Positions 1 through 6,901 of a stretch of DNA of 11,305 nucleotides are shown here, one piece after another. The DNA is from Rickettsiales bacterium (GTDB lineage: Bacteria; Pseudomonadota; Alphaproteobacteria; Rickettsiales; UBA3002): contig PBPD01000001.1 in NCBI GenBank assembly GCA_002725445.1, positions 1 to 11,305 of the forward strand, given 5' to 3'. A model generated the notes under the pieces. The model did no database searches. It saw nothing but the letters and a program-made list of their open reading frames with translations, and had not been told where the DNA came from. The position numbers were made by a program, and so were the translations under genes. Position 1 is the stretch's first letter. The number at the start of each line of letters is the position of its first letter.

Positions 1-1
1 A

Positions 2-430
2 GGCCCCAACGCAGACATGGTGCAAACCCAAAAGACCTTCAAAAAAGTGCTGTGCATTCTGCCCGATCGCAGCGCCAACACGCAGGTCACCATCGGCACC
101 GGCCGCAAACTTGGCCTGCCGGTCTTTTTGCCGGGCAGCGGTTTCGTCATACGCTACATGGTCGATGGCCGTGGCCTCAAAGACGGCACCATCATGCCGG
201 GCTTCGCAGGCAAACCCGGCCCCAACACGGGCGATGTGCGCGGCACCTTCATTCCTCCGGCCGACATCGCGCTCGATGGCCAGCAAACCCTGCAAATGCT
301 GGTGTCATTATTCAATCCGGCCAACCTTGGCAACTTCGATTATTTCGACGAGTCGCATGTCAATATGGTGGCGGGCAACAGCGCGGAGGGCGACTCTCAG
401 CCACCCGCACCGGACTATCCACGCCTCTGA
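2..430 (+). CDS. Unrecognised protein, 3' partial gene entering from the left edge
   Basis: The reading frame is open from base 2 to the TGA at 428-430 and has no stop before the edge. The first internal ATG (17) has no ribosome binding site, so this is most likely the C-terminal 142 residues of a longer protein. The visible part is mostly beta-like and Gly/Pro-rich. It has a run resembling a small barrel or jelly-roll (VTIGTGRKLGLPVFLPGSGF, then RYMVDGRGLKDG) and ends in a proline-rich acidic tail (QPPAPDYPRL). There is no visible transmembrane segment. I do not recognise the family. A phage or virion structural role would fit the nearby terminase, but nothing in the sequence proves it. An 18-nt gap after the stop leads to a short motif (448-460) that recurs at 7198-7210. 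Confidence 0.6.
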   Translation, partial: GPNADMVQTQKTFKKVLCILPDRSANTQVTIGTGRKLGLPVFLPGSGFVIRYMVDGRGLKDGTIMPGFAGKPGPNTGDVRGTFIPPADIALDGQQTLQMLVSLFNPANLGNFDYFDESHVNMVAGNSAEGDSQPPAPDYPRL

Positions 431-467
431 TCATCCGTGCCTTCCACCCCATCATTATCACAAAACC

Positions 468-500
468 GTCACACAAAGTGGGATACATCCCAGCTATACT
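468..500 (+). promoter_or_regulatory. Candidate promoter of the 534 gene
   Basis: A -10-like TATACT lies at 495-500. GTCACAC (468-474) lies 20 nt upstream of it and recurs in the same relative place before the 4306 gene. A second AT-rich element (TATAAC, 511-516) could also serve. No good Shine-Dalgarno is seen before the ATG at 534. Assigned by eye. Confidence 0.4.
479..492 (+). repeat. Inverted repeat just upstream of the -10 element, possible operator
   Basis: TGGGAT and ATCCCA are perfect 6-bp inverted arms around a 2-nt centre (AC). The element ends 2 nt before the TATACT hexamer. A regulator bound there would overlap the polymerase site. It is not followed by a T-run, so it is not a terminator. 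Confidence 0.35.
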
Positions 501-533
501 GCGCGCCTATTATAACCACAAAAGACCACGAAT

Positions 534-1349
534 ATGGCGAGCGAAACGGTACAAAAAATTCTGCAGGCAGCCCATGCTGGATTGCCTTCCAAAGGCGACT
601 TCACACATCACATCACCCTCAATGAGCGCGGCATAGCCACCCTCACCCCCCTGCAGCAGGACATCTTGCGCAACATAGGTGACGACTCCGAGCTAACCGA
701 TGTCCACATCGCTGCAAATAGCAGAATCAACTATGCAGGCGACAATATCATCAACCAATTCATCGCCCTCATGCAATACGACCTCGAAATCTGCGAAGAA
801 TTGTTGGTAGTCGCGCGTGATATGCAACTAGGCGACTACCCCGAGTTGATAGAAAAAATCGAACACGAGATGAAATACGGCAACAGCAATATATCGCCCG
901 TATTGATACATGCCTCTTCCTTGCCCAACGTGCAGCTCGAAGAAGACGTCAAAGCCGAAACCCTACTACCCGACGCCATCGCAGCCATGGGCCGCATTGC
1001 TGATCACGCCAAAGCCATTGCCGATCTGAAATACAGCGAAGCCGCGCACGATTCCGAGACAGGCCGCATCAATGCCCGCACTCTGCTTGGCGAAATTGGC
1101 GAGTTAGTCGCCCCTCAGCGTATTGACCTTTCCAGCGCCATCACCGGGCTACACACACGGCTGGAGCGCCACCTGCAAACCTATTACGGCGAAACCATCA
1201 GCCCGGTCGACCCACCACACCCATCGGGCGATCAATCCGCGCATGCCATGCTGTCGCTGGCTTACGACTTCGCCACGCAGGCGCAAGAGCTCAACACTGC
1301 CCTGCAAACCCTGCTGCCTGACGCCCCCTCACGCGGCATCCAGCGCTAG
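534..1349 (+). CDS. Unrecognised alpha-helical protein, 271 aa
   Basis: The protein is soluble, acidic and predicted mostly helical. It has no signal peptide or membrane segment. Residues about 60-110 (the region around NQFIALMQYDLEICEELL and PELIEKIEHEMKYG) look like amphipathic helices, and the rest has Ala/Leu/His-rich helices separated by short polar linkers. I do not recognise a family and see no catalytic motif. The ATG at 534 is chosen because promoter-like elements lie 20-40 nt upstream and the frame has no better start. The stop at 1349 converges on the terminase nuclease fragment with only 41 nt between them, and no terminator hairpin is visible in that gap. The codon choice (G/C-rich third positions) and His/Met-rich composition resemble the other unknown plus-strand proteins at 4306, 6214 and 9672, so these may have a shared origin. 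Confidence 0.8.
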   Translation: MASETVQKILQAAHAGLPSKGDFTHHITLNERGIATLTPLQQDILRNIGDDSELTDVHIAANSRINYAGDNIINQFIALMQYDLEICEELLVVARDMQLGDYPELIEKIEHEMKYGNSNISPVLIHASSLPNVQLEEDVKAETLLPDAIAAMGRIADHAKAIADLKYSEAAHDSETGRINARTLLGEIGELVAPQRIDLSSAITGLHTRLERHLQTYYGETISPVDPPHPSGDQSAHAMLSLAYDFATQAQELNTALQTLLPDAPSRGIQR

Positions 1350-1390
1350 GCCGCACACACATCCACAAAGCCAGCCAGGACAACACCCAA

Positions 1391-1885
1391 TCACACCCGC
1401 CGCAGCCGCGCCTGTTGCCATTGGCGCGCACGCACCCAGTTCAAATACTGGCTAAACGCATCCACCTGATCGTCATGGCGGCCATTGGGAAACGCGCATA
1501 ATTCCTGCTCAAACGCACTCAGCCAGCTGGCATAGCGCGGCAGCGCCACCTTGCCCGCCTCAATCATCGGGCACACCTGCGCCAGCCGCGTCACCTTGTC
1601 GCCTTTGGGGCAAATCGCCACCACGGGCACGCTCGCCTCGCGCCGCACATCCTGAATCAGGCTCTGCCCGCTCGCCTTATCCTCAATCAGCACCGCATGG
1701 GGTTGCCATTCCTCGGCCAGCGCCAACACTTTACGTCGCAATGCCGGATATTCCAGCCGCCCCACCCACATATCCACCAACCGATGCGCATCACCCTCCT
1801 GCACAAAGGTCGCGCACGCGCTGGCATCATTGCCTTTTTGCGTTTTAATCGCCGTATCCCAGCTTTGCGTTACCACGCCTGTCAT
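1391..1885 (-). CDS. terL: Phage terminase large subunit, C-terminal nuclease half
   Basis: This 164-residue protein matches only the RNase H-like nuclease domain of a phage terminase large subunit, the part that cuts concatemeric DNA at packaging. Three expected acidic sites are visible: Asp10 in QSWDTAIK, Glu68-Asp69 in VLIEDKASGQSLIQD, and Asp138/Asp139/Asp142 in PNGRHDDQVDAF near the C-terminus. Complete terminases carry an ATPase domain before this. Here that domain is a separate gene at 3340-4239 on the same strand, about 1.45 kb upstream. The start has a plausible ribosome site (AAAGGG, 8 nt before ATG), and an in-frame TAA lies six codons upstream, so the half could be translated on its own. 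No frame damage is visible. It may work in trans with the ATPase half, or the pair may be a recently broken pseudogene. Confidence 0.9.
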   Translation of the reverse strand: MTGVVTQSWDTAIKTQKGNDASACATFVQEGDAHRLVDMWVGRLEYPALRRKVLALAEEWQPHAVLIEDKASGQSLIQDVRREASVPVVAICPKGDKVTRLAQVCPMIEAGKVALPRYASWLSAFEQELCAFPNGRHDDQVDAFSQYLNWVRARQWQQARLRRV

Positions 1886-1894
1886 GCGCTTAAC
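1886..1894 (-). repeat. Left copy of the imperfect direct repeat flanking the terminase interruption
   Basis: Read on the minus strand this is GTT AAG CGC, directly before the ATG of the nuclease half and in its frame. The partner at 3337-3345 reads TTT TAG CGC in the frame of the ATPase half. Seven of nine bases match and the codon phase is identical. Confidence 0.45.
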
Positions 1895-3342
1895 CCTTTC
1901 TTAAAGCTCATTGCGTATGCTAAATAAAAAATACACGGAGCACAGCTCATGCCGGCTACATACCAAGAACAATTACAATTCATTTTCGAAGTCTATCCGT
2001 TCGCACTTGAAGTACAGGACTCTGTGGGCATCCCTGCCCGTGCCATGCTCATGCAGGCCGCGCACGAAAGCGGCTGGGGCAAAAGCGCGCTGGCACAAGG
2101 CGGCAACAATTTGTTTGGCGTCAAAGGCGAAGGCCCCGCTGGCAGCGGCATGTACCGCACACAGGAAGATTACGGCAACGGGCTGGAAACCATTCGCGAC
2201 CGTTTCGCGCATTATAACTCGCCCGAAGAATCCATGGCCGAGCATGTCAACTTTCTCACAAACGAGCGCTATAGCCCAGCGCTGGAACGCTTCGGCTATG
2301 TCGACGGGCGCGAAGGCGACTGGAAAAACTACATCGCCGGTATTCGCGATGCGGGCTACGCCACACGCCGCCGCAACGACTATGTGGGCGACATGCAGGC
2401 CATCGAAATCCGTCATTACGAACTACTCAACGCCATGGACGAGATGCACGAGATGGGCATTCCCCTCTCGCCTGAACAGGCCGAACGCATGGGGCTTGCC
2501 AGCGGCGCACAATACGAAATGCAATACAGCACCGTCGAGCGTTTCCGCGCCGAATTTAACCTGCCCAACGCGCTGAACTTTTTGCCGGAGCCTCCGGGGC
2601 GTGCCTATGCTTATGACAGCCCAAGCGGCGCCAGCCCGCTTTATTACGAAAATATGGGCGCCTTGCGCGAAAGCTACAACGAAGCCATGGGCGAGGTCAG
2701 CCCCCGCGCCATCGAACACCTCGAAACCGCACTTGATTTCGCCAATGGCGGCAGTCGCTTCAACCCGTTCGACAATTCGCCGCGCCTGATCCCGCGCGAG
2801 CTGGAGCAAAACATCCGCCGCTACATGGACAAGATTGACGACGATGGTCGCATGACAGAAACCGATAGTATGATCCTTGCCGGTCATATTCGCGATCTGG
2901 CCAACACCCTCTTCGACTCTCTGCACCCCGATGACTACAGCGTCATCCTACGCACCGCCGAACATTTCGACGAGCTATACGAAGCCCCTTACTGGGACAC
3001 GCAAATGCTCCTGGACATCGCAGACACCGCCGAAGAACAAGGCATTCTCATTGGCGAATGCGAGCGTCCCGACACCAGCTATTATGTCGGCTCCGAGGTG
3101 CTCAATCCAAGCCGCGCAGGTCAGGAACGCATCGACCGCCTGCCCGCATTCGGTCAGGCATTAGCCTACGAGGCACGGGCCGCACAAGACATGGTCACCG
3201 CACCCGGCGAAGCACCGCCGCGTGACATTGTCGAAAAAATCGGCTCCGCACTCGACTCGATCCGTATCGACGAATGCACCAGCCCCGATGCACCGCCCAC
3301 CATCAACATCACCCACACGCCCGACAACGGGCCATCGCGCTA
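1889..3342. mobile_element. Inferred cassette interrupting the terminase gene (lysozyme gene with its promoter)
   Basis: The terminase reading frame stops at 3340 and resumes at 1885. The DNA between holds one gene on the opposite strand (1949-3343) with its own -10 and ribosome site, and nothing else. No transposase, integrase, homing endonuclease or long terminal inverted repeat is seen, so this is not a recognised insertion sequence. The edges are inferred from the terminase domain break and the short flanking repeats, and are uncertain by several bases. It is best described as a single-gene cassette or phage moron. An old rearrangement is an alternative. Confidence 0.5.
1916..1940 (+). 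promoter_or_regulatory. Promoter -10 and ribosome binding site of the lysozyme-like gene
   Basis: A -10-like TATGCT lies at 1916-1921, followed by an A-rich stretch. GGAG at 1937-1940 is a good Shine-Dalgarno 8 nt before the ATG at 1949. No convincing -35 is seen. The upstream part of this promoter region overlaps the ribosome site of the divergent terminase nuclease half. Confidence 0.5.
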
Positions 3343-3343
3343 A
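1949..3343 (+). CDS. Glucosaminidase-type peptidoglycan hydrolase with a long unknown C-terminal region, 464 aa
   Basis: Residues about 14-150 match the FlgJ/glucosaminidase fold (Pfam Glucosaminidase, PF01832). The catalytic-Glu block is QAAHESGWGKSALA (Glu40), followed by GGNNLFGVKG, then RFAHYNSPEESMAEHVNFL, RYSPAL and a late GIRDAGYATR block, all in the family order. The enzyme would cleave peptidoglycan glycan strands. Residues about 160-464 are acidic and helical and match nothing I recognise; they could be a cell-wall-binding, targeting or regulatory region. The N-terminus has no signal peptide or anchor, so a holin, lysis or dedicated export would be needed to reach the wall, as for a phage endolysin. 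No holin is seen beside it. The start is fixed by GGAG 8 nt upstream. The stop TAA overlaps the TAG of the convergent terminase ATPase half by two bases. The gene lies inside the interrupted terminase, which suggests acquisition as a cassette. Confidence 0.88.
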   Translation: MPATYQEQLQFIFEVYPFALEVQDSVGIPARAMLMQAAHESGWGKSALAQGGNNLFGVKGEGPAGSGMYRTQEDYGNGLETIRDRFAHYNSPEESMAEHVNFLTNERYSPALERFGYVDGREGDWKNYIAGIRDAGYATRRRNDYVGDMQAIEIRHYELLNAMDEMHEMGIPLSPEQAERMGLASGAQYEMQYSTVERFRAEFNLPNALNFLPEPPGRAYAYDSPSGASPLYYENMGALRESYNEAMGEVSPRAIEHLETALDFANGGSRFNPFDNSPRLIPRELEQNIRRYMDKIDDDGRMTETDSMILAGHIRDLANTLFDSLHPDDYSVILRTAEHFDELYEAPYWDTQMLLDIADTAEEQGILIGECERPDTSYYVGSEVLNPSRAGQERIDRLPAFGQALAYEARAAQDMVTAPGEAPPRDIVEKIGSALDSIRIDECTSPDAPPTINITHTPDNGPSR

Positions 3344-3345
3344 AA
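3337..3345 (-). repeat. Right copy of the imperfect direct repeat flanking the terminase interruption
   Basis: Read on the minus strand this is TTT TAG CGC, where TTT is the last codon (Phe299) of the ATPase half and TAG its stop. The copy at 1886-1894 reads GTT AAG CGC. A single A-to-T change (AAG to TAG) would separate an ancestral sense codon from the present stop. Confidence 0.45.
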
Positions 3346-4239
3346 TCGCGTAAACCACTCCAGCTGCACCATGCTGCTTTGCGTGGTCAGTGGCGCCTGT
3401 TGATATTGCGCAGCAAAATGGGCACTGCCCAGCTCGCGCTTGGCACGTTCAATCATCGCACCATTCTCGCGTTTGGCATGCAGCAGCTCGCCTTTGCGCC
3501 GCACTTTGCGCACCCGCCCGCACATCAACACGCTGCGCGCCGGCGCCACCGCTGGCAGGCACAGATGCTCCCACCCGCCTTTTTCCAGCAAATAGCCGCT
3601 TAAATCCTCCGCGTGCAAGCGCTGCATCACCACCACAATCACGCCGCGCTTTTTGTCGTTCAGCCGCGTGGCGAATGTATGGTCAAACCAGCCATTCACC
3701 GCCTCGCGTCCGGCGGCACTCATTGCCTGCAGCGGATTTATAGCATCATCGGCAATCAGCACATCGCCGCCCTCGCCCGTGGCCGTGCCACTCACCGAGG
3801 TGGCAAACCGCACCCCATGCGCGGTGGTCGCAAATTTATGTTTCTCGTTCTGCTCACGGCATAAACGCGTGTCGGGAAACAACCGCCGATACCACTCACT
3901 CTGCATCACATGGCGGCAATCATTGCTGTGCTGGTTGCTCAGTCCTTGCGCGTAGCTAGCCGCCATCACACGGCGCTCTGGCGCATGCCCCAACAAAAAG
4001 GCCGGCCATGCCACACTCACACACAGCGACTTCAAGCTCCGTGGCGGCATATTAATAATCAGCCGTGTCAACTCGCCCCGCCCACACGCCTGCAAATACT
4101 CGGCAATCAACTCAATATGCCAGTTCGGCATAAAGCGTGCGCCGGGGTTCAGCGTGGCAAAGCACCGTGCCATAAACGCCGCCAGCTCTTCACGCACCAG
4201 CTGGTCGCGCACGCGGCGCAATCCCTGTTCACTCAACAT
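3340..4239 (-). CDS. terL: Phage terminase large subunit, N-terminal ATPase half
   Basis: This 299-residue protein holds the packaging ATPase domain of a terminase large subunit, the motor that drives DNA into the capsid. Visible motifs in order are the adenine-region NPGARFMPNWHIELIAEYL, the Walker A-like INMPPRSLKSL (Lys70, Ser71), SYAQGLSNQHS, the Walker B-like GGDVLIADDA (Asp164, Asp165), and VVVMQRLHAEDLSGYLL (motif III). It then reaches the usual domain-junction block HFAAQYQQAP ... LEWFTRF and stops. In complete homologues the nuclease domain follows within a short linker. Here it is the separate gene at 1391-1885. The start is supported by a GGGGG-containing Shine-Dalgarno 7 nt upstream. 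The divergent 66-nt gap (4240-4305) separates it from the 4306 gene. No small terminase subunit is recognisable next to it. Confidence 0.92.
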   Translation of the reverse strand: MLSEQGLRRVRDQLVREELAAFMARCFATLNPGARFMPNWHIELIAEYLQACGRGELTRLIINMPPRSLKSLCVSVAWPAFLLGHAPERRVMAASYAQGLSNQHSNDCRHVMQSEWYRRLFPDTRLCREQNEKHKFATTAHGVRFATSVSGTATGEGGDVLIADDAINPLQAMSAAGREAVNGWFDHTFATRLNDKKRGVIVVVMQRLHAEDLSGYLLEKGGWEHLCLPAVAPARSVLMCGRVRKVRRKGELLHAKRENGAMIERAKRELGSAHFAAQYQQAPLTTQSSMVQLEWFTRF

Positions 4240-4267
4240 CGCACTTCCCCCTAATCTTCACACAACA

Positions 4268-4299
4268 GTCACACTTTTTTGCATTTTCGCGGCTATAAC
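4268..4299 (+). promoter_or_regulatory. Candidate promoter of the 4306 gene, leaderless geometry
   Basis: TATAAC (4294-4299) lies 6 nt before the ATG at 4306, so transcription would start at or next to the start codon. GTCACAC (4268-4274) is 19 nt upstream of it, and a six-T run (4275-4280) follows that box. No Shine-Dalgarno is present, in agreement with a leaderless message. Confidence 0.45.
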
Positions 4300-4305
4300 A
4301 ACCTT

Positions 4306-6078
4306 ATGGCCCTTACCGACATGATACCGCCCGCCGATGACGGCACCGAAGCGCTCCACCACGTGGACAATGCCACCATGCTGTCCGAATTTTTTGACAC
4401 GCTGGGCGACATCCCTGTCACTTTCTCACCCAAAGACGCCGACGCACCGCGCGAGCCTGCCCCGCTCAAAGACGTGCCCGAGCTGGCGAATTTCTACCAA
4501 TATGTCTGCGAGCAATCGCATCGCCTATTGGAGCTGCCCGCCTACCGCGATCTGAATTACCAAAGCAAGGTCGATCTGCTGGAACACATCTTCCAGCTGC
4601 TTGCCGTTGGCTTCGACCAATATGTTATTCCGCAGGCCGCTATCAGCACTCTGGAGAGCGAGTGGCGCAAAGAACTGGGCGCAGGCGGCATGATGGAGCA
4701 ATTCTTCTCACGCCGCATCGACTTCATCAAAGCGCTCTACGAGCCGCTTGAAGGCGCAACTGACATACAAAGCCACCCGCTCATGGCGCGCAGCGACGAG
4801 GTTGGCCGCCGTGCCATGCTGGCGCTCGGTGTGCACGAGCAACATAGCGGCGATGAGGACTGGCCCGCTATTCCCGAGCCGATCAAACCAGTGTTGCAGC
4901 ACGCCATCGACGAAGTCGTCTTCAACGTCGACGACAAATACAAAGACGTGCCCACCCTGTTCATCATGCGCATGATCCGCGACCTCATCATCGAGGCGGA
5001 GGGCTGCGCGCTACACCCCGAACTCTTCGCCAGTGAAATCACCCATCACAGCGCCATCACAGGCAAGCCCGGCCCTATCTGGCAAGAGCTGGAAGACGAT
5101 ATGTTCGAGCGCGCCGAGATTGCACGCGAGCTGGCTGAAAAGAACGAAGCCAACGCACATTTGCACCTCATCGAGGTGAATGAGCGCGGTCTTCACCCCA
5201 CCATTCAGGAAATCGACACCGCCGAAATCCGCGCCCGCGCCGGCATGGAAGACGACACCCCCGTCACCACCGACGAGATCCTCGAATCCGTCCATATATT
5301 ACTTGGCGGCCTGCACCTCGCCTATGAAGACGCGCAAGGCCGCGTGCAAGAAGGCGAACTGTCCGAAATCCCAGCCCTCAAAGGCCTGCACGACGCGCTG
5401 GTCGACACCTGCCGCAACATCCTCAACCTCGAAAATGTGCGCCATCACCTGCCATCCACCAAAGGCATGGTGGCCAGCCTGTTCGAAAAAACCATCATCG
5501 ACTGGTTGCAGGACGGGCTGATCGACGGCGAAACCCTGCCCACCCTCATCAACTCGCTCACGCCCGAGCAATTCTTCGCACCCGAGCAACTGCCACAGCG
5601 TTGGGGCGAACATGCTTCGGCCATGCATGCACTGTTCAGCCCGCTTGTCATGCAGGGCAGCGTCAATATGGAAGGTCAGCTCAGCCGTCAGGTCGAATTC
5701 GGCATGCGTGTGCGCCGTTTCGAGCAATTCTGGCAGCAGCCCTCCACCACCGAGCGCGTGCTGTTTCCGCAGCCCTCGCCCGAGCGGCTTCAGCTCATGC
5801 ACGACATTGTCGAGCAACAAATCATGCCGCACATCACCGATCCCGAAAGCTTCGGCAAATGCGATATGGATACGCTCTGTCGGCTTTATTTCCTCACCGC
5901 CGAGGTCGTCGCGCCTGACGAATTAGCCGTTGATGAGTTACGCACCGCCCTCCAGCCCGACAGCAAACACTGGCGTAATCTGGTGGCAACCGCCAAGTCC
6001 GACCCCACCACCCTCATCGACGCACAAACCATCAACACCGAGCGCGTGCGTGTCGAATCTCTGGGCCACGCTCACTAA
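4306..6078 (+). CDS. Unrecognised large acidic helical protein, 590 aa
   Basis: The protein is soluble and acidic, and appears all-helical. It has no signal peptide, membrane segment, nucleotide-binding loop or other catalytic motif that I can see. Helix-rich blocks (for example around YQSKVDLLEHIFQLLAVGF, KPVLQHAIDEVVF and HDIVEQQIMPHI) are separated by short Pro/Gly or acidic linkers, as in scaffold or adaptor proteins. An in-frame TTG at 4279 would add nine residues, but the -10 hexamer lies inside that extension, so ATG 4306 is preferred. It is divergent from the terminase ATPase gene and is followed after 135 nt by the histidine-rich gene. That gap (6079-6213) holds a promoter and no clear terminator. 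The family is unknown; it is too long and ordered to be a chance frame, and the overlapping opposite-strand frames are shadows. Confidence 0.85.
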   Translation: MALTDMIPPADDGTEALHHVDNATMLSEFFDTLGDIPVTFSPKDADAPREPAPLKDVPELANFYQYVCEQSHRLLELPAYRDLNYQSKVDLLEHIFQLLAVGFDQYVIPQAAISTLESEWRKELGAGGMMEQFFSRRIDFIKALYEPLEGATDIQSHPLMARSDEVGRRAMLALGVHEQHSGDEDWPAIPEPIKPVLQHAIDEVVFNVDDKYKDVPTLFIMRMIRDLIIEAEGCALHPELFASEITHHSAITGKPGPIWQELEDDMFERAEIARELAEKNEANAHLHLIEVNERGLHPTIQEIDTAEIRARAGMEDDTPVTTDEILESVHILLGGLHLAYEDAQGRVQEGELSEIPALKGLHDALVDTCRNILNLENVRHHLPSTKGMVASLFEKTIIDWLQDGLIDGETLPTLINSLTPEQFFAPEQLPQRWGEHASAMHALFSPLVMQGSVNMEGQLSRQVEFGMRVRRFEQFWQQPSTTERVLFPQPSPERLQLMHDIVEQQIMPHITDPESFGKCDMDTLCRLYFLTAEVVAPDELAVDELRTALQPDSKHWRNLVATAKSDPTTLIDAQTINTERVRVESLGHAH

Positions 6079-6155
6079 AGTCAGTTGCGGCACTCACACT
6101 GAAATTGCCTGTTTTTCTTTATCACTCGTGCCCTGCGTGAATATTTTCGCCAATC

Positions 6156-6187
6156 GTCATAAAACTGCCATATTCCCTTGCTATAGT
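6156..6187 (+). promoter_or_regulatory. Candidate promoter of the 6214 gene
   Basis: An extended -10 (TGC followed by TATAGT, 6182-6187) lies 26 nt before the ATG at 6214. GTCATAA (6156-6162) sits 19 nt upstream of it. A second AT-rich run just before the ATG (about 6204-6211) could also drive a leaderless start. Confidence 0.45.
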
Positions 6188-6213
6188 GGTAAGGCTGAAA
6201 AAGTATATATACC

Positions 6214-6837
6214 ATGAGCACAAAACAGACAGATACCATCGTAGCACCTGCCATCGCCTCATCAGGCAATGGCGAGTCGGTGTCGGCCGATCAGCTGGGT
6301 CAACTCAGCCACGGGCTGGATGATGACAGTCATTCCCCCTTTGGCCGCGATGGCCAGCGCGCGCTGCTTGATCGCAAGCGCGACATGCATGAAACCCTGC
6401 AATACGCACTGGATGAATGTTTTTCCGGCCAATGGGACTCACTCGGCCCGATGGAGCATCATCAGGCGATCAACCACGCCGCCCACGCGATTCTCGACGA
6501 AATACTGCCAGGCAATCTGGCGCTGCGCGTCAGTCCTGAAGAAATGTTCCACCTTATCGACACCATCCGCGACCATGCGCACATGCATGCCAAACAAGCG
6601 CAATCACGCGGCGAATCGTTATGTATCAACAGCTTAAAGAGCGCTTTACGCAACCATCCGGCCGTGCGCAGCTTCCAGCAGAAGCACGATCCGCTGCACG
6701 GCACCCCGATCGACCATCGCCACCATCCCGACACAGGCATCCCCAGCCGCACCGTGCTGGCGGGCAGTGTCATCCATAATGGCATGTGTGAATCGCGCCA
6801 CGGCCACTACACATATATGGGCCACTCGCACCATTAG
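6214..6837 (+). CDS. Unrecognised histidine-rich protein, 207 aa
   Basis: About 23 of 207 residues are histidine, concentrated in the middle (MEHHQAINHAAHAI, RDHAHMHAK) and at the C-terminus (DHRHHPD, ESRHGHY, GHSHH). The N-terminal 40 residues are polar and low-complexity, the centre is helical, and the last 50 residues look disordered. There is no signal peptide or membrane segment. The histidine clusters could bind transition metals such as nickel, copper or zinc, but no known metallochaperone motif is present, and only two cysteines are visible. I do not recognise the family. The gene has its own promoter 26 nt upstream and is followed by the 6902 gene after 64 nt. Confidence 0.8.
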   Translation: MSTKQTDTIVAPAIASSGNGESVSADQLGQLSHGLDDDSHSPFGRDGQRALLDRKRDMHETLQYALDECFSGQWDSLGPMEHHQAINHAAHAILDEILPGNLALRVSPEEMFHLIDTIRDHAHMHAKQAQSRGESLCINSLKSALRNHPAVRSFQQKHDPLHGTPIDHRHHPDTGIPSRTVLAGSVIHNGMCESRHGHYTYMGHSHH

Positions 6838-6849
6838 GCGCATCAATGG

Positions 6850-6877
6850 TTGAGTTTTACGGTAGTATCAGTAATCT
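6850..6877 (+). promoter_or_regulatory. Candidate promoter of the 6902 gene
   Basis: TTGAGT (6850-6855) and TAATCT (6872-6877) are separated by 16 bp, a good fit to a housekeeping sigma-factor promoter. The expected start leaves a leader of about 18 nt before ATG 6902, with only a weak GAG as ribosome site. Confidence 0.5.
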
Positions 6878-6901
6878 AATCGAAATCAATGGCGTGAGTG
6901 T

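Noticed and set aside
52..636. 194-aa plus-strand frame overlapping the partial gene and the 534 gene
   Set aside because: It covers two better-supported genes in another frame and is rich in Arg, His and Pro, as expected for a shadow of G/C-rich coding DNA.
1973..2416. 147-aa minus-strand frame across the lysozyme catalytic domain
   Set aside because: The plus strand encodes a clear glucosaminidase domain here, so the minus frame is a shadow. It also does not bridge the two terminase halves.
1886..3345. Group I or group II intron, or intein, in the terminase
   Set aside because: The terminase halves end and begin with their own stop and start codons. There are no intein splice-junction residues, and the inserted gene is an opposite-strand lysozyme, not a homing endonuclease or reverse transcriptase.
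5299..5832. 177-aa minus-strand frame inside the 4306-6078 gene
   Set aside because: It is antisense to a long plus-strand gene with a promoter at its start, and it has no ribosome site or recognisable motif of its own.
6079..6130. Terminator or repeat shared with 10870-10900 (CTCACACTG followed by a T-rich run)
   Set aside because: The shared stretch is short, has no hairpin, and is common in this T-poor, CA-rich intergenic DNA.
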